Source: Eretmocerus hayati (lineage: Eukaryota; Arthropoda; Insecta; Hymenoptera; Aphelinidae). Taken from it: a stretch of 64,000 bases of DNA. A program made the position numbers and the translations under genes. The notes under the pieces are model-generated. The model made no database searches. It was not told the origin of the DNA and worked only from the letters and a program-made list of their open reading frames with translations. Shown in pieces: positions 1 to 13,783 of the stretch (position 1 is the first letter of the stretch; each line of letters begins with the position of its first letter). Location: assembly GCA_029851415.1 (NCBI GenBank), contig CM056743.1:119504305-119568304 (forward strand), read 5' to 3'.

Positions 1-1557
1 ATATTCATCTCCGGGGACAAATTTCGTGTGAACGAGCAACAGACAATTGGCTTTCTTTCGGAATCGTTTGATGATATCCTTTGCCCTTGAACCATGAATC
101 GCTTGGCGATCGATCCGCCTCCCTTGGATGTTAATTGATCGGATGCTCCTTTGACTTTAACAAAATTTTAGTGGACTAAATTTGTCGAGGAGACGATAGT
201 GCACTTCGAGCGTTGAAAATTTCGAGAACTAATGACTTGACTTTTTTCCATTTGAAAAATGAGCTACTATCGAAATGGACGAGGAAATGGAGTTGTAGAA
301 CAACGTGTACCGTGCTGGCAACAAATTACATCAGACGATACACATATCTTGTCTATGTATAGTAGTGGTAGTAGATTCATCTTTGATCAGATTCGCCGTG
401 TCGGCACATATCTGGCTATTAGATCTTGGATTTCAGTAAACGACCGCAGATAAATCTCAGGCAAAATGAATCCGGTCTCGATAGGAAAAAGACTGGATGG
501 AAATGGCGTGTGGTTGACCGCGGTGAGAAAAAACCTCTTCCAAAAGCAGCAGACGAGCAAAGAACTCCGGTTCACGCGTCTTTGTTGGCGGATTATAGCT
601 CGATTTAACCTCAGCCGGTCATCGAATCCCCTTCTAATGTGGCTCGACTCGTTTTTCTATACGTGTTATACGCACGGCGCAGGGGCGAACGAACGATAAA
701 ACTGCCATAAATTCAAACCTTGTCCCAATTCGCGGCTATTGGGAGAGTTTCGGGTCGCCTTGTTGCGAATTCTCTTGAATATACATTCATCTCGAGCTGC
801 TCTTGTGATACAAGCCCGCAACCCAAACGCTAACTCTCAAACGCGGCTGATGTATACTTTCGACATTTTTTTCTCCCTCTCTTATCGCTCGCTCAAGCGG
901 CCAACTGCGTTTGTCGAGTGCCAATTGATGATTCACTGTGCTCTGTTATTTTTTCAAATTTTCTGAGCACGGAGAACTGCTTTCGACTGATTCACAGCTC
1001 TTCCCAAATCTTGTTTTTCACGAGGAAAGAAGATTTTTTCATTCACCTGTTCCATTTTCCCGATGGCTTGTCAAATTCCTCGAATTTATATCTAAAGTAT
1101 CACCATGTTCAAAGTTTGAGTTTCAGATCAAAATGATTGTAAGATAGCACAGTCATTTTGAGATAGGTGAAGAGATCGTAAGATGGACTTTAAAGTGAAA
1201 ACGAATTGTTACATTCGCATCAAATACTTGTAATCAACACTTGAATCTCATTGTTCGAGGGCTCGGTTAAGTTATTTTTGGATAATTTTGCCGCAAACTC
1301 TTCGTCATTAGTCCCAAAAAATCTGCTTTGCGGCTAATCTTCTTGAAATACTCATTTTTCCAATTCAACACACTAACCCGAATAGTATGTATCTCACGGT
1401 CGACAAGGATCTTATCTCCATGCCGGTTCCGAGAAATGGTTTGCAAGAATTCGCAACAAGAGAACAGAGAAGAGTAGGAGGCTCGCGGTCTGAGGAAGAG
1501 GCGCTAGCCCGTAGCATCATCATACGATATAGCCGAGCAAAACAGCAGCACCTTTTA
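1..1557. other. Non-coding, probable mex3 intron
   Basis: Short frames occur on both strands but none resembles a known protein and none has splice-site context. No repeat or RNA gene was recognised in this stretch. Confidence 0.5.
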
Positions 1558-1850
1558 GGGTGTGTCCACAAATAAAGCGTACGCACTGCTCACGGCTCAC
1601 CGCGCATACCCACGGCTCACGTGCGCCATGCGCTACTCATCGGATTTTAGCCTGCGAGTGATATGGATTTCCCGTGTTACCGGCTGGATCCTATACAGAA
1701 CTTGAGGTTAGCGACCGAGAATGATAGACGATCTCCCGGGAAATCCATGTCATTCGCCGGCTAAAATCCGATGAGCAGCGCATAGCGCACGTGAGCCGTG
1801 GGTATGCGCTGTGAGCGAGCAGTGCGTACGCTTCATTTGTGGACACACCC
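1558..1850. mobile_element. PIF/Harbinger-like MITE (family A)
   Basis: The element is 293 bp with terminal inverted repeats of roughly 115 bp (1558-1674 and 1737-1850) that begin GGGTGTGTCCACAAAT, around a loop of about 60 bp. It is flanked by direct TTA repeats at 1555-1557 and 1851-1853. GGG-starting termini with a 3-bp TWA target duplication are the hallmark of PIF/Harbinger elements. It has no coding capacity and must depend on a transposase in trans. The arms differ at only a handful of positions, which suggests fairly recent insertion. Confidence 0.85.
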
Positions 1851-2063
1851 TTACGAACGAATTTTATCGAAAGCGCACCGCGCCTGTTCTAATGACCGGT
1901 TGCGCAGTCGATCGGATTCGCGGGCGATCAGGCAACCGTTCGAGCTCGCTGTATATGCTATAAAATATCTATATTCGAGTATAGATCTGGACGATTTTAC
2001 GAAAAAAAGAAAATTACCCATTGAGATGATAGATTCTGCACTGCAAAAAAGATTATTTTTTAA

Positions 2064-2501
2064 GGTAGTACCAGCGGTACTCGAATTAACTATCAGAAAA
2101 CTACGAAATTCGGCACAGTGGTGGATTAGTGTATCAAATAGACACAGTCAAAATTTTGTAACCTTTAGGAGTCGGGGAGAAAAGTTCTGGGTAATTTCGT
2201 AAAAGCCAATTAACACGGCGTCTTATATACGGGAAATGGTCGATACACTCATTTCTAACTATCAGATTTTCACGGGAGTGATCACACAGTTGTAAAAGTG
2301 CTTGAAAAATGCATAGCAACGAACAGATCGACGATTAGGAGCCTACCAAAAAAGATCTGAGTCAATATGTCACTACTTTCGGATGTTTCGGGGTTAAAGT
2401 GTCGTCTGCTGTGTGCATTACTATACCTATATAGACAGGCGGAAACGAGTCAAGCGCGGATCTAATCTGCACTTGGACTTATCAGTACCGCTAGTACTAC
2501 C
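2064..2501. mobile_element. TTAA-flanked non-autonomous DNA transposon
   Basis: Inverted 18-bp ends (2064-2081 and 2484-2501, GGTAGTACYAGCGGTACT, one mismatch) delimit a 438-bp segment flanked by TTAA at 2060-2063 and 2502-2505. TTAA duplication is characteristic of piggyBac and Kolobok transposons, and the termini alone do not decide between them. No transposase frame is present. A 134-codon frame that overlaps the left end has no recognisable homology. Confidence 0.72.
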
Positions 2502-2505
2502 TTAA

Positions 2506-5500
2506 AAGGAGAAATCATATTTCTAAGACGAGTACGCGCAAATTTGAGAAACGCCGAATTTCTCGTTCAAGAATTTTTTCAAATTGAGAAATAGATTGTC
2601 ACTCTAAGAAATCACGTGTCTTGGCGAAGAAAATATTTTGCTCGCGACCAAGCAGCGACTAACCTATGAAAAATCGCATTGTTGCATTTTATTTTGAACA
2701 AACTCCCGAGATTTTCTCACCATGACGAGCCCAAAAATTTCTGTTCGTAATGCACTCTTTGTTCATTTCTTACATACTAAAGTTACTCTTACTAAGTAAC
2801 TTTTTCCCTCTGCATAAAACATTATCGTCCTCGATTTGAGAACCATTTCTCCAAGATGTTAAATTTTTTCTCAAGGTGCCTCCCCTCGTGCCTCCCTGAG
2901 CACAAATTCGACTCAAACTTTGAGAAAATTTTCTCATTTAAAGAGAAAACTGACGATAATTTCATTCTCCTTTCGAGCAAATCAGCTTTGAGAAATGAAA
3001 TAATTCTGTAAGAAATCCTCTTTGTAGTGTGATTGACGAGAAAGACGATTTTGTCGCGTAGAGTTGAGATGATATTTATCATGGGCAAAAGTAGGTTAGA
3101 TTGTAGCCAGACCAGCTATCGAAATTTGATGCGTTGATTTGACTTAACCTTATCTTACATGATAGTCCAAAAGTGTCTGGTCGCCCTGATGGTCGAGTAT
3201 AGATTTGCATAGGCTACTTTTTTATAGAACGAACGTCACACGTGGTAAAATCTATGTACGGCAAATAATTGCTGTTTGTCAATATATTGGTTCTTGTTAT
3301 ATTATCTAGGTTATTATTTTCGTAGCGCGTAGATGAGAAATTCATTTTGAATAATGAAATCGAAAACAACTCAAAGAGTCCGTGGAAAAGGCTATAGCAT
3401 CATGGGCTCTCACATTAGTGTAGTTCTCGGGGGTCCATATGGTCCGGTATTTCTTCGCACGCTCACTTTCGTTCCGAACTCACGGTCGCTATATTTATAT
3501 CTACACCTTTGTATCCCGTCTCATTTCTTTTGGGCCCTGTTCTCTCGCGAGCTGCTGATGCAGCAGTCGTCGAAGCTGCTTTTTCAGGCCCACGAGGAGC
3601 CGTTTCCCCACCGGGCTTCTTTTCTTCTTATTCTTATTCGAATCAAATATACTGCAACGCGGTGGCGAGGCCAATACTGCATTTTTCGTTTTTTTTGGCT
3701 TATTTCTTCCTCTCTCGCTCTCTCCGCCGGCCATGAAATCTTTCTACTATACGCTTATGAAGAGATTCCGTGGGATTTGCCAACACAAGCAGGGAGCGGC
3801 AAATAAAGTATCAAATTCGCGTTTCGAACGACCCAAAAATGAATCCGGAAGGGCTTTATCCTCTCACTTTTATCCCTTCTTATTAGTGTCTTGCTGCGAG
3901 CGTGGAGGTAAACTGCTGTCGTTAATGTTTGTATAAGGACCATAAGAACGACATGTTGATATCCTCGATAGGTGGTTTGTACATAATTTTCATGTTAAAT
4001 TTCACTCCTGGAATATGTGAAATTTTCTATCTGTTATCTCGAAGATTCGAATAGAGAGGTTCCCTCGGCAATAACTTGGGAGACTTGGAGTCTTGGCGAT
4101 AAATATTGTGATCGATTAAACGATCGTAGCAAGAACAAGGTGAACAAATGAACCAAGCTGCCCGAGAGGCGGCCTCGCCGTGATGTAAAACGAAAAGAGG
4201 GGCCCCTGCGAGAACCAGACCCCCGTCTCTGCCTGAAAAAGAGGAATGAAATAAGGGGGCGCGTTGCAAAACGAAGAAAGGATTGAGTCGCAGGACCGCC
4301 GCCACCACCGCCGGCGGCGTTTAATAGCTGGGTTGAGAGCGCATATCACCACCCTTTGACCGAATCCGATATCCCAGACGGAGATAGCAAGGTTCTCAAC
4401 TTTGCCCTGTTCAATTCTGATATCCTGTCGTAGCAATTTTATATTTGAAAATTGCGAGAGAAACTGTTACAATTTAAATGATCATCTCAGAAGGTTAGGA
4501 GGTTAGGAGGACAGATTGAGCTCGTGAATTTTAGTACATGGTCAGTTGACGCTTGTCGGCAAGTGTTGAAAACGAGACAGTGTGCGAGGCATTCGGGGAC
4601 CCATGCATTAGGTACTCAACGGTTCGTTCATCTTGGCTCTGGGATGCTGGAGCAAATTTTACAAAGGGATTCCCTTCGCGGATGTTCGAAAAATATATCA
4701 GCTGTGAGAAGTTAGGCTCCTGCCTCGTGCCACCACCATCACCGCCCAGGCCGCCAAAAGAACACCTCCAGAAACGAACTGACCATTCGTCCAAATCAAT
4801 ATTCATCAATCTTTTTCGCCCATACTCAAGCAGCAGCAGCAGGCCATTAGCACATCAGGCTTTTTGCATTGTGTATATTACCTTCGCTACCATTAGTTGC
4901 ATGCCAACTCAACAGAATACGCCGTTGTACTGGTTCAAGTTGAAGCACGAAGTGGCTTGAAATTCCACAGTCTTTTGAAAACGAAAAAAATGCAATTCAT
5001 AATCCTTCATAATCTCTCAATTTTGGCCCCATGCACACGCGATGATTCGGAAAGACAAATGTTGAGCTTTCATAAGCACGTATTTGAATAAATCTTATTT
5101 CGAGTGCCAAGCTGTCTTAATGCAAAAAAGCCTGCAAATCTCCCGAAAAGTATCGAAGACGGGAATCATTCTGAGGTCAACGCACCCACTCTGGCGAATG
5201 ATCGCCCGATCGATGCACTGATCGCGGACCGTTGCTGCTGCTGCGACGGGAACTCGAACAATCTCATTCAGATTAAACTTTGCAAGAGGTTTGCACTCGG
5301 GTTTGGACCCAAAATTGGGTATCGAAGCTCGTTTATTCACACTTGTGTCGCTCCGCAGAATCTGTGTCCGGCTGCATCGCGATGATCATCAGAGCCGGGG
5401 CTTGGCTCGCCACCATTGGAGAACTCGTCGCGCGATTTATCTGCGTCGTCTGCTGCACCGGTTTCTGCACTCCAGCGATCTTCTCCTCACATATTGATCG

Positions 5501-8500
5501 TCCAGGCAACTTCAACTCACCCATCGAATATCTCACATACTACGCATCGATAAATGCACTCGTGTCTCGCGTATAATACACCAGAACCTTTTTAGCGCAT
5601 TTTGGCCTGCAGGCGGTATATAGCGTATCTGATACAGAGCTCTGATGCTCTTTTTACGCACTTTGGCTTTCGGCGATTCATTAGCTCTGTCGAGTCTGCT
5701 AATCACTTTTTGCCACGCGTGTCCCTGCTGCAAACAGCGATTCTCGATTATGCACGACGAACCGGCTATATCGATGCTCGCAAGAGGTTCTAATTAAGCG
5801 ATGAACTCCCACTCCATTTCCTCTTCCTCTGAAACGAAATCTGAGTGGAATATACTAATGTCTTGTTATTTCTTTGTTTGTTATAGGTAAGCATTAAGCC
5901 ACAGCAGTTGTATACTGACGTTTTGGGTCTAAATAATAAGGGCGATCGAGTGATCAGGAAATATTCGAAAAAATCCCCGAATTGGCATCATTGTAAGTGT
6001 TGGATGAAAATTAATACCAAAAAAAAACACCCTGAAAAGAGAAATGTCTTCGATATTCGTGGTTGGGAGTCAAATTTTGTGCTACCGCGGCAGAGACCTC
6101 ACACGCCTCACACGCACGCGCGTCGAATGACAAATGACTTTTCCAAACGTGTTTGGCCATTCCTCCTTTGGGTAAAATTTCACCGCAACTATTCCAAATC
6201 GTCCAATCGTATGCTCCAACTGCGGACTTCGGAATGCATAATAACACATAAATTCTCGCGAGCTATTGCCGGAATTCACGAGAGTGACGAAGCGAACACC
6301 CAAAGAAAGGGACTGATGAAGCACACCGAAACATCGGTAGATATACTGGGCTGGATCGGTGAAGTGTAGAAAAGTCGAGGAGAAGAGAAGCATGACTGAA
6401 GTTGCGAGACAAAAAGTTGCGAGTTCTGGCGAGTTTTAAGCGTGGCAGCGTCGTTACACAGGTGGTGCGGTGATTCAAATGAGTCCTGTGCTTGCAAGTG
6501 CATCGTGATTCTCTCGAGCATCAGGTAGACTTTCATTCAGCCTTTTCATAAACCTCTGTACCCCAATTTTGGCCAATATAAATAATTTCGTCGATATATT
6601 TTATTGGTCCCAATTAAATTTGCATTAGTCATTGGAAATAATAGGGGCGAGTTCCTCTCATTTTTCGATCAGAATAAGTCCCGCGGATGAGATTTCTCAT
6701 TTTGCATTTACATAAGTTACTTTGAAATTAAATGAAATTTTCAAACTATTAATAGAGCCAGTGTAAAACCCGGATGGCGACATTTTACTGGTGAAAAGGC
6801 GCGTAGACACAACGCGCGGACTACCACCTACCTAATCAACTCGATTCAGACGTTGAGAGCATTTATTTTTCGAGACTGCAACGACCGGCCGAGCGTTGTA
6901 ACGCGTTGTAAAGAATCTTCGGACGAGTCAATATTCCATTTCCCCATCGGAGTATCAAAGAGCAAATCATCCCAACTACGTTTTGTAGACTTTTATAACT
7001 AGCAACACGCTTTGAGCAGCGCAGGAGCATGCAGTGTTTGAAATAGACGAGTGACACCAGTCTTTCAATTGTGTCGTCTAATCGCTCTTATTGAATCGCG
7101 TTTTTCCGAAAACTCGTGAGATCCTCAAATCAATTTATGCAATCACGCCGGCCTCGTGGCGCTGGACACGCGATGGTGAGCAGATATCGATTGATAGCTG
7201 GTATTCAGAGACACTTCACGAGTTCCTGTGGATTACCCCTGAATCGCACGAGTGAGCACAGGTAGCTGCTCCTCGGCGTTCTATATAAAATCACCAGGTT
7301 GAACAGGCTCCTCAGTTCGAGCTTCCTCATCACCGAGCGATATCGGAGAAAGCCTCTTTTGGCTCTTCAGGTATAGAGCAGAGTTCGGTTTCATCCGAGA
7401 GTTGGCATTCCGAAGATTATTGCAAGCTGGATATAAGTATCTCGTGGCGGTCGCGTTCTCCAACACATCTCCTTGGGGGCCCCGTATTTATACCTGAGCC
7501 TCCGTCACCCTCGTTGATTTTCGACTGTGGCCTTTGTTCGCCGCACCGCCAACTCTCCTCTCCGCGCGATGAGTATGGAAGTACCTATCTCTCCACCTTG
7601 GCCATCTTTGGCAAAAGAGCGAGTATAATATGCGAGGAGGAGAACCAGACGTTGCGAGGATCTGAGCGACCTCCCCAATGTGCAAGCCTCGATAATGATG
7701 GTCCTTTCCTCTTGGGGAGACCGTTTGCTCTTGTTGCTCCTGGGCCCCGCGGATGGTCTTGAAAATAGCCAAAAAAAAAAAAGGCCAGGTAGACCCGACT
7801 CTCGTCTCCCAAGTTTTTGAAAGTCGAATTTAGCTTGGTATGCTAAAATACCGCGGGGCCTCGAATCACCTGATGATTTTCGAGTCTCGGACTAAAATAA
7901 TTTCACCTTTACTGCAGTTAAGAGTGCGGAAAATCCACACGATAAGTTTCCTCTTGAACCGTGGAATGGCCTTGGCGAAACTCGGTGAAAAATAATATTT
8001 TTGGTACAGCAACATTCAAGTATTGAATCAACAAACAAATGAGTTAGAAACCAGCTGAAACTAGTCAACTAATTTGTTCAAAACTGCGATCCCCGCGTAT
8101 CAATCAACGCCCATCAAGAAAATTACTAAACGCCTGAATAGTTATAATTTGAATTTGTCTGAATAGTTATAATTTGATTAACTTCAGCTTGTTAACGTGT
8201 AAGCTCATTCAGTCAATTTCGATTTTATTTTAGCTGGTCTATTGAGGATGAGCGCCGATTAGATTTCACCCAATGATGATGTACATCGTAGACGTACCCG
8301 AAACGTTTTGAATGAAAGTTTGAAAGAGCCGTTCTCCGCGAGCCGCTACGGTGCTACCCTGAGATAACAAGTAAACGTAAACAAAAGACGAATGCTTGAG
8401 TAAAAGTCGACGAAAACTTGCACGATGTCTTGTGCTATGACATGTTGTCCTGGTTGTATTTCTCCAAGAATATCCGAATGTTACGAAATTTGAATAGAAC

Positions 8501-11500
8501 GTTCTCTTTTTTGATTTGTTCACCTCCAAAATTTCAATAACTGCATATGTTGAATCATTTGAACTTGGTTTGATCCAGTGTTCCAGTTTCCCATTGTAAT
8601 TTACAAAAGTACCCTAAATAACCCAATTGAATTGCGTCAGCATACTCAATCAGTGAGTGGATTGCGAATCTGTTTATTCTTCACAAAAATTATCTCAATC
8701 GAATCCAAATGATCACTGGGTTATGTCTGAGCCCTTAGCAGTATATCCTTCGCAGTACTTGATGCAAACTGGATTCATGTAACCAGTTATCGTTACGAAT
8801 TCAACGGAATATCTGGTCAGTAAATATGAAACTTTCAGGAGAAAATGATCGTGAATAACTATCAGATGTGCGGTTGAGTAGAGTCACGATGTTCGCAGGG
8901 GAAAATTTTTTTAGATACATGGTCAGATTATCTTGATCGCTGAATTAACAGAACCAATGATTTTATCTGACGTTTATCGAATTTCTAATTGACTGAATTA
9001 TGTATCAAAAGTGTTGAATTTTTACTCGGCTCGTTCCAGACTTCATCAATTATGCATGTCAAAACAGGTTATTCAAAAATAACTACGGTTGAGAGTCTTC
9101 TCAAATCTCAGACGTGACCAACACAGATTGGGATTGATCTCGTTGAGATGGAAAAATCTAGCAACACGGAATAATGAGTTCATCAATAACGGATAATTAC
9201 AATCTTTCTCTTTCTTCCATATCGAGGAATGTTTTTTTTATAATTTCTGAGGGCCTTGCTCAGTGACACGCAAGAGACGGAATTTTTTTGTGACTAAAAA
9301 CGCTCGGAAGAACGCTTACGTGTGGTTTTCCTCCTCTCAGATGTGCGAAATTTATCGATAAGAGTGAGTTCTGAAAGCCACTTTACTCACCTTTTGTCCC
9401 GCTCACGTATAGTTTCGAAGATATATTGGTCGACAGCTTACTTTACACACTGGTTGTTAATAAATATATTTGCTGGAGACACTCGTTCCTGCTGTCGTTG
9501 TGTGGACGTACTTTCACGTTACGCAATGAGCGAACGAATGATGTATCGCGAGAGCTCGAAAATCTGGTATCGCGTTGAAAGATTTACAGTAGCCCTTGCT
9601 CATTTAGTTGACAAAGTTCTTGAGTTTTTACTTGATTCAGTCTCGTGAAAACTCATTCCATTCTAAGTGCTTGAAAATGAGGATCCAATCGTAAATTTCA
9701 GCTCGCTGAAACCTACACGTGACGGTACATTTGCGGTGTTTATTATTTTACTTCATGTTTTGCGATCAATGACGCTTTGATGTTCAGTGCGAGGTTCAAT
9801 GTGCACAAAAACCACGACGATGAGAGTCTTTATGTTTCCCGCGAATCAGTGTAAACCTCCGATTCTGAACTTTCACTGCTTACGCCTTTTTGTCTACCCC
9901 CCGGCTTTCGACTCAGCATCTTTACATCAGAAAAATGCGCTAATAGCAGTCTCAGCAAATCTTTAATATATGCTCTCGTAAGTCTCGAAATCAAGGTCGG
10001 AATTCAACAGCCAAACGTTTGAGAATCGCTTTCAACAACTCCTCTCATTCATTGAAGTAACCACTCGACGCAACGCACTCCTTTTCCATCCAAATGAATG
10101 AATCGACCTACACTCGCCTCAGACTCATTGTTTTTACGATCATTAGCGAACGAAATTTACCACATAAGAACCTCCGGCAATATCTTGAGTAATATTCAAG
10201 TAGCAAGTATATACAACAGAAATCGCCCGCTGTACGATTCAGTACTCAGCATCGCGCACGAAATCGCGCATGCGCAAAATGTCAATTGGCGCGGTAATTT
10301 GAATGATTGTCTGGTTGCAAAATTAGCAATCTGAATAAATAATGTCGAGATGTACAATATGCTCGATAATATGAGATTTACCAAAGTGACGCTGGACCCG
10401 ACGCGCGGTAAATTATTCGACGGCGACGACCAATGCTGTCTCCCGGCTCATTTTTGCCAAATGATGATTCGACGCTCTTGGCCTCCATCAAGGGATGCAT
10501 ATATGTATAATAGAGCTATATCTTTGAAGCAGCGGTGGTATGCTACACCCGTGTTTGTGTGTTTATAAGACCTCGCGTACAAGTTCATATATACCTGCGT
10601 ATGCCCAAATCGCTGATGCCGCTCTGCAATTTCAAGCATCGCATTTGTATTTGTGCGAATATTCACGTCTACGTGAGCGACGGGTCGTATTATATGAAGT
10701 GTGTAAACGCCGAGAAAGGCCGACAGATTGCTTATAATTCGAGTCTCATAAGCCAGAAGGATGAGGTAGAAGATAGAGACTCCATCTCTTTCTACGATTT
10801 TGAGACCCTGAGGATGATGGAGAAAGGTAACCCACTATTATGATCTGGACCCGTGCACGAGACCCGCGGGCCAATTTTTTCGCGGATACCCGACTGCGGC
10901 TCATCGCTCTGGTGATGGAATTATGTCGGGGGGTATCGCTTCGACTATACACGAGTATGTGTTGGTTGTGAGTATGATCCAACGATTTTTGAACCACCGC
11001 CAATGCACCTGTTGTGTTATCGTCCTCGTGAATTATTACAACTATTTGTTCGTTTTTCTGCAAATCCAGCTCTATTATATCGGCCTTCAATTTCCTCAAT
11101 TCATAGCCAATGACAATGCTGCAGAAACTGAACGACAAGGTACCCCAAATCTTTGAGGTACTTTGAACGCGAGGGCTCCCTATGTGAACTGTATGTAGTT
11201 CAGATGAAAACCTGGTGAACCCCCTCGTTCGAAGTAGCTCAACCGATACTCAACCGAGCTCAATACATACATAAATGTACTAAATTGGATGTATAGTGGT
11301 GGCCACGTGTTCGTGGTTCATTTACAAGGTAACACATCGATCGAGTTTTACTGATTTTCAGGACAAAGACGCTGTTGGGGTCGAAAATGATTATTCTCAC
11401 CTGATGTGGATGTAGCACGGGGATCATTTTTCATAAACGCCAAGAGATATGTTGGCGAACGCATTAGACCGAGCATTAGACCGCGCTTCCCCGAAATCCC

Positions 11501-12543
11501 GTAACGCCGCTAAAGAGCCAGCCAGCCAGCCGGCCGTCGCGGCATCTTCTTCTTTTTTTTGGGATTTCTCGCGCTGGCCTTGGTGGCGTTCCCTTGAATT
11601 TTTCTCTAACCTATTTTTGGTGGATTCTCAGAGACTTTTTAAGGTCGCGCAGGTGAGAGAAATTACGACGGAGCGCTTGAGGATCGATTTTTTGGCTTTG
11701 TTCGCGCTCTGTCCATTTTGGATGGAGTTGTTGTTCTCTCAACGAAATGACCTGCTCTCTCGGCTTTTGAGTGAATGAAATGTTCCTGTAAATACTCAGC
11801 GAGAGCTTGAAACTTCCCCTCAGTTTTTCTTTCATCTGGAAAACACCCACTAATACGACCTTTTTTGTGTGCTGTATTGGTTGTGTGCCCCCACATACTA
11901 CAGTGGATACGATCAATCAAAAGGAGTACCTTATCTGAGTTCCCTCATCGATTTTCGTAAAGTGTAAGAGATTCAGTGATGCAGCTCATGTTGTGAAAGT
12001 TTTTGAAAGAGACGCAGGCGAGAGTTTGAGAAAACTCCGTTTCTGTGGGTCGGGACCTCATTCTTATTTCTCACTCCAGAACATCATTGAAATGAGCTTA
12101 CACTTGCTTATCTACAACTAAAATGCAGTTATCTCGTTTTCCCTCTTCGTTGAGACCGATTGAGCAAGCGATTGAGCCCCTTCATTGGTCATTTCAACGC
12201 TCGCCACCGGCTGTCTTTTCTTTGAGAGGCTCTTTATTCTGATCAATGGCTCTGGAGCGTCTCACTTCTTTGTTGAGCAGCACGTGCCATGAGATTTCCT
12301 TCTCAAACGCTGCTTGGTGCTGCTGGTATGCAGTGCAAGCCTTGCACACCTCGATGCGTCAAGAATTGCATCTTTAGCAAGGGGGAGTCCCGAGCGGTGA
12401 ATGGTGCTGACTGGTGAAACGACTCGGTTATTCATTCTGTCGATATTTGAGGAAACGTTTGCAAATATGACTCATCCTCATGGATTTTCGGAAAATTCAA
12501 TTTGATTCCTTCGTAGTAGGTTGAACTGTTTTGTAGTGTTGAC
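2506..12543. other. 10-kb non-coding stretch, probable intron
   Basis: Many short overlapping frames occur on both strands, but none carries a recognisable domain or plausible splice structure. The only local structures noted are a two-copy tandem duplication at 8134-8177 and a short AGGTT-type duplication near 4494-4511. No RNA gene was recognised. Confidence 0.45.
8134..8177. repeat. Two-copy tandem duplication, period 25 bp
   Basis: The 19-bp unit CTGAATAGTTATAATTTGA occurs at 8134-8152 and again at 8159-8177, separated by six bases. The copies are identical, consistent with a recent local duplication. Confidence 0.8.
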
Positions 12544-12736
12544 TTTTTTTTTATTAACGCATTTTCAACCTCTTTTCAAGGTTATTCTGCGGGACCTACA
12601 GTTTAAGGTGGGTTCCGAACCACCGAAACCACCGAAAAGCACTTATGAAAATTCACATTGGTGCCGGCCGAGATTCGAACCCCAGCCTTCTGCGTTGAAG
12701 GCAAGGACCTTATCCACGAGGATAAGGTCCTGTGGC
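12544..12736 (-). mobile_element. tRNA-derived SINE with poly(A) tail
   Basis: On the minus strand a tRNA-like head carries a box A-like segment (near 12705-12730) and a good box B, GGGTTCGAATCTC (12671-12683). This is followed by about 100 bp of body and an A-run, visible on the plus strand as a T-run at 12544-12552. Head, body and A-tail in this order are the structure of a SINE transcribed by RNA polymerase III. Clear target-site duplications were not found. The body was not matched to a named family. Confidence 0.7.
12705..12730. repeat. Perfect hairpin at the SINE head
   Basis: An 11-bp perfect inverted repeat (GGACCTTATCC / GGATAAGGTCC) encloses the 4-base loop ACGA. It overlaps the box A-like part of the minus-strand SINE, so its 5' end may be a duplicated inverted head. 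Confidence 0.85.
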
Positions 12737-13536
12737 TTCTGTCCTAGCGAAAGAATAACTTCAAACTAATCTCAACGAAGTTACGAGAAAGATAGGACCT
12801 CGGACAATGCGAGAAAAGCACGTGCTCTGTACATGGAGCATTATTCCGCGGGAGCTTCTATCTGTGCATCCCAAGACCGCACGTTTTTGTCATCTCTTGT
12901 ACAACTGACAACCATGCATTACCTGAGGTGGCATCATGCGTTGTCATGAAATTTCATCTTTTCACAATTCATTCTTCTTCAATGATTTCAGTGTACAGTA
13001 AATTTTTTTTATTTCATTTGCCGTAAACTTCTTTGAGATTCGTCCAACAAGAGCTCAATTTTTATTACCCATCTATTATACTCCTGTGTAATGCTACTAC
13101 TGTTCCTATAGAGAGGTTAGCTCTCATCATTGTAACATTTTCATAAAACTGATCCCCGTAATTTACGAACTCCTCTAAGTATAAGCCTCTAAGGTCTTCC
13201 GATAATCTCACACATGGTTCTAAAAGTATCAGCATCTCTGTTCCGCCTGTATAGACCTTCCGGTCCATTCTTCGAGTTCACGAGCGATCTGAAACGAATT
13301 TCTTCCAGTAACTCGCGAGGTTGGATACTCATTATCCGTAAGTTGAGAACCACTGCTGCGCGCCGATGCACGTCGTCGAATCGTTGAACCGCGGAGTGGT
13401 TCAGTCGCTTCAAGGTCGGCGGAAAGAGCAGCCGACAAACCGCGTATATACATCGAGCTTGCACTGGCTTTTTCTCGCTCTCTCTCCGCGGTCCGCGTCT
13501 CCTCCTCGTCCCGGTCGGTTCGGTACATCACTCTTA

Positions 13537-13780
13537 GGGCGATGACAGATAAAGCGCTACGCCACGATTTTGCGCCACGCCACGACCCAAAATTTCATTC
13601 CAGCAAACTTGACCATAGATGGATTTGATTCATTTTTCATTATCTACGACTGATACTGTAACAATAAATCCAATCCATCGATGGTCGGGTTCGCTGGAAT
13701 GAATTTTTGGGTCGTGGCGTGCGATAGCGCGTCGTGGCGTAGCGCAAAATCGTGGCGTAGCGCTTTATCTGTCATCACCC
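13537..13780. mobile_element. PIF/Harbinger-like MITE (family B)
   Basis: The element is 244 bp with long inverted ends starting GGGYGATGACAGATAAAGCG, flanked by direct TTA repeats at 13534-13536 and 13781-13783. The arms stay complementary through the segment around GGGTCGTGGCG and GCTGGAATGAA, with a short extra piece in the right arm. The ends differ from those of the 1558 and 32576 elements, so this is a separate family within the same superfamily. There is no coding capacity. Confidence 0.84.
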
Positions 13781-13783
13781 TTA

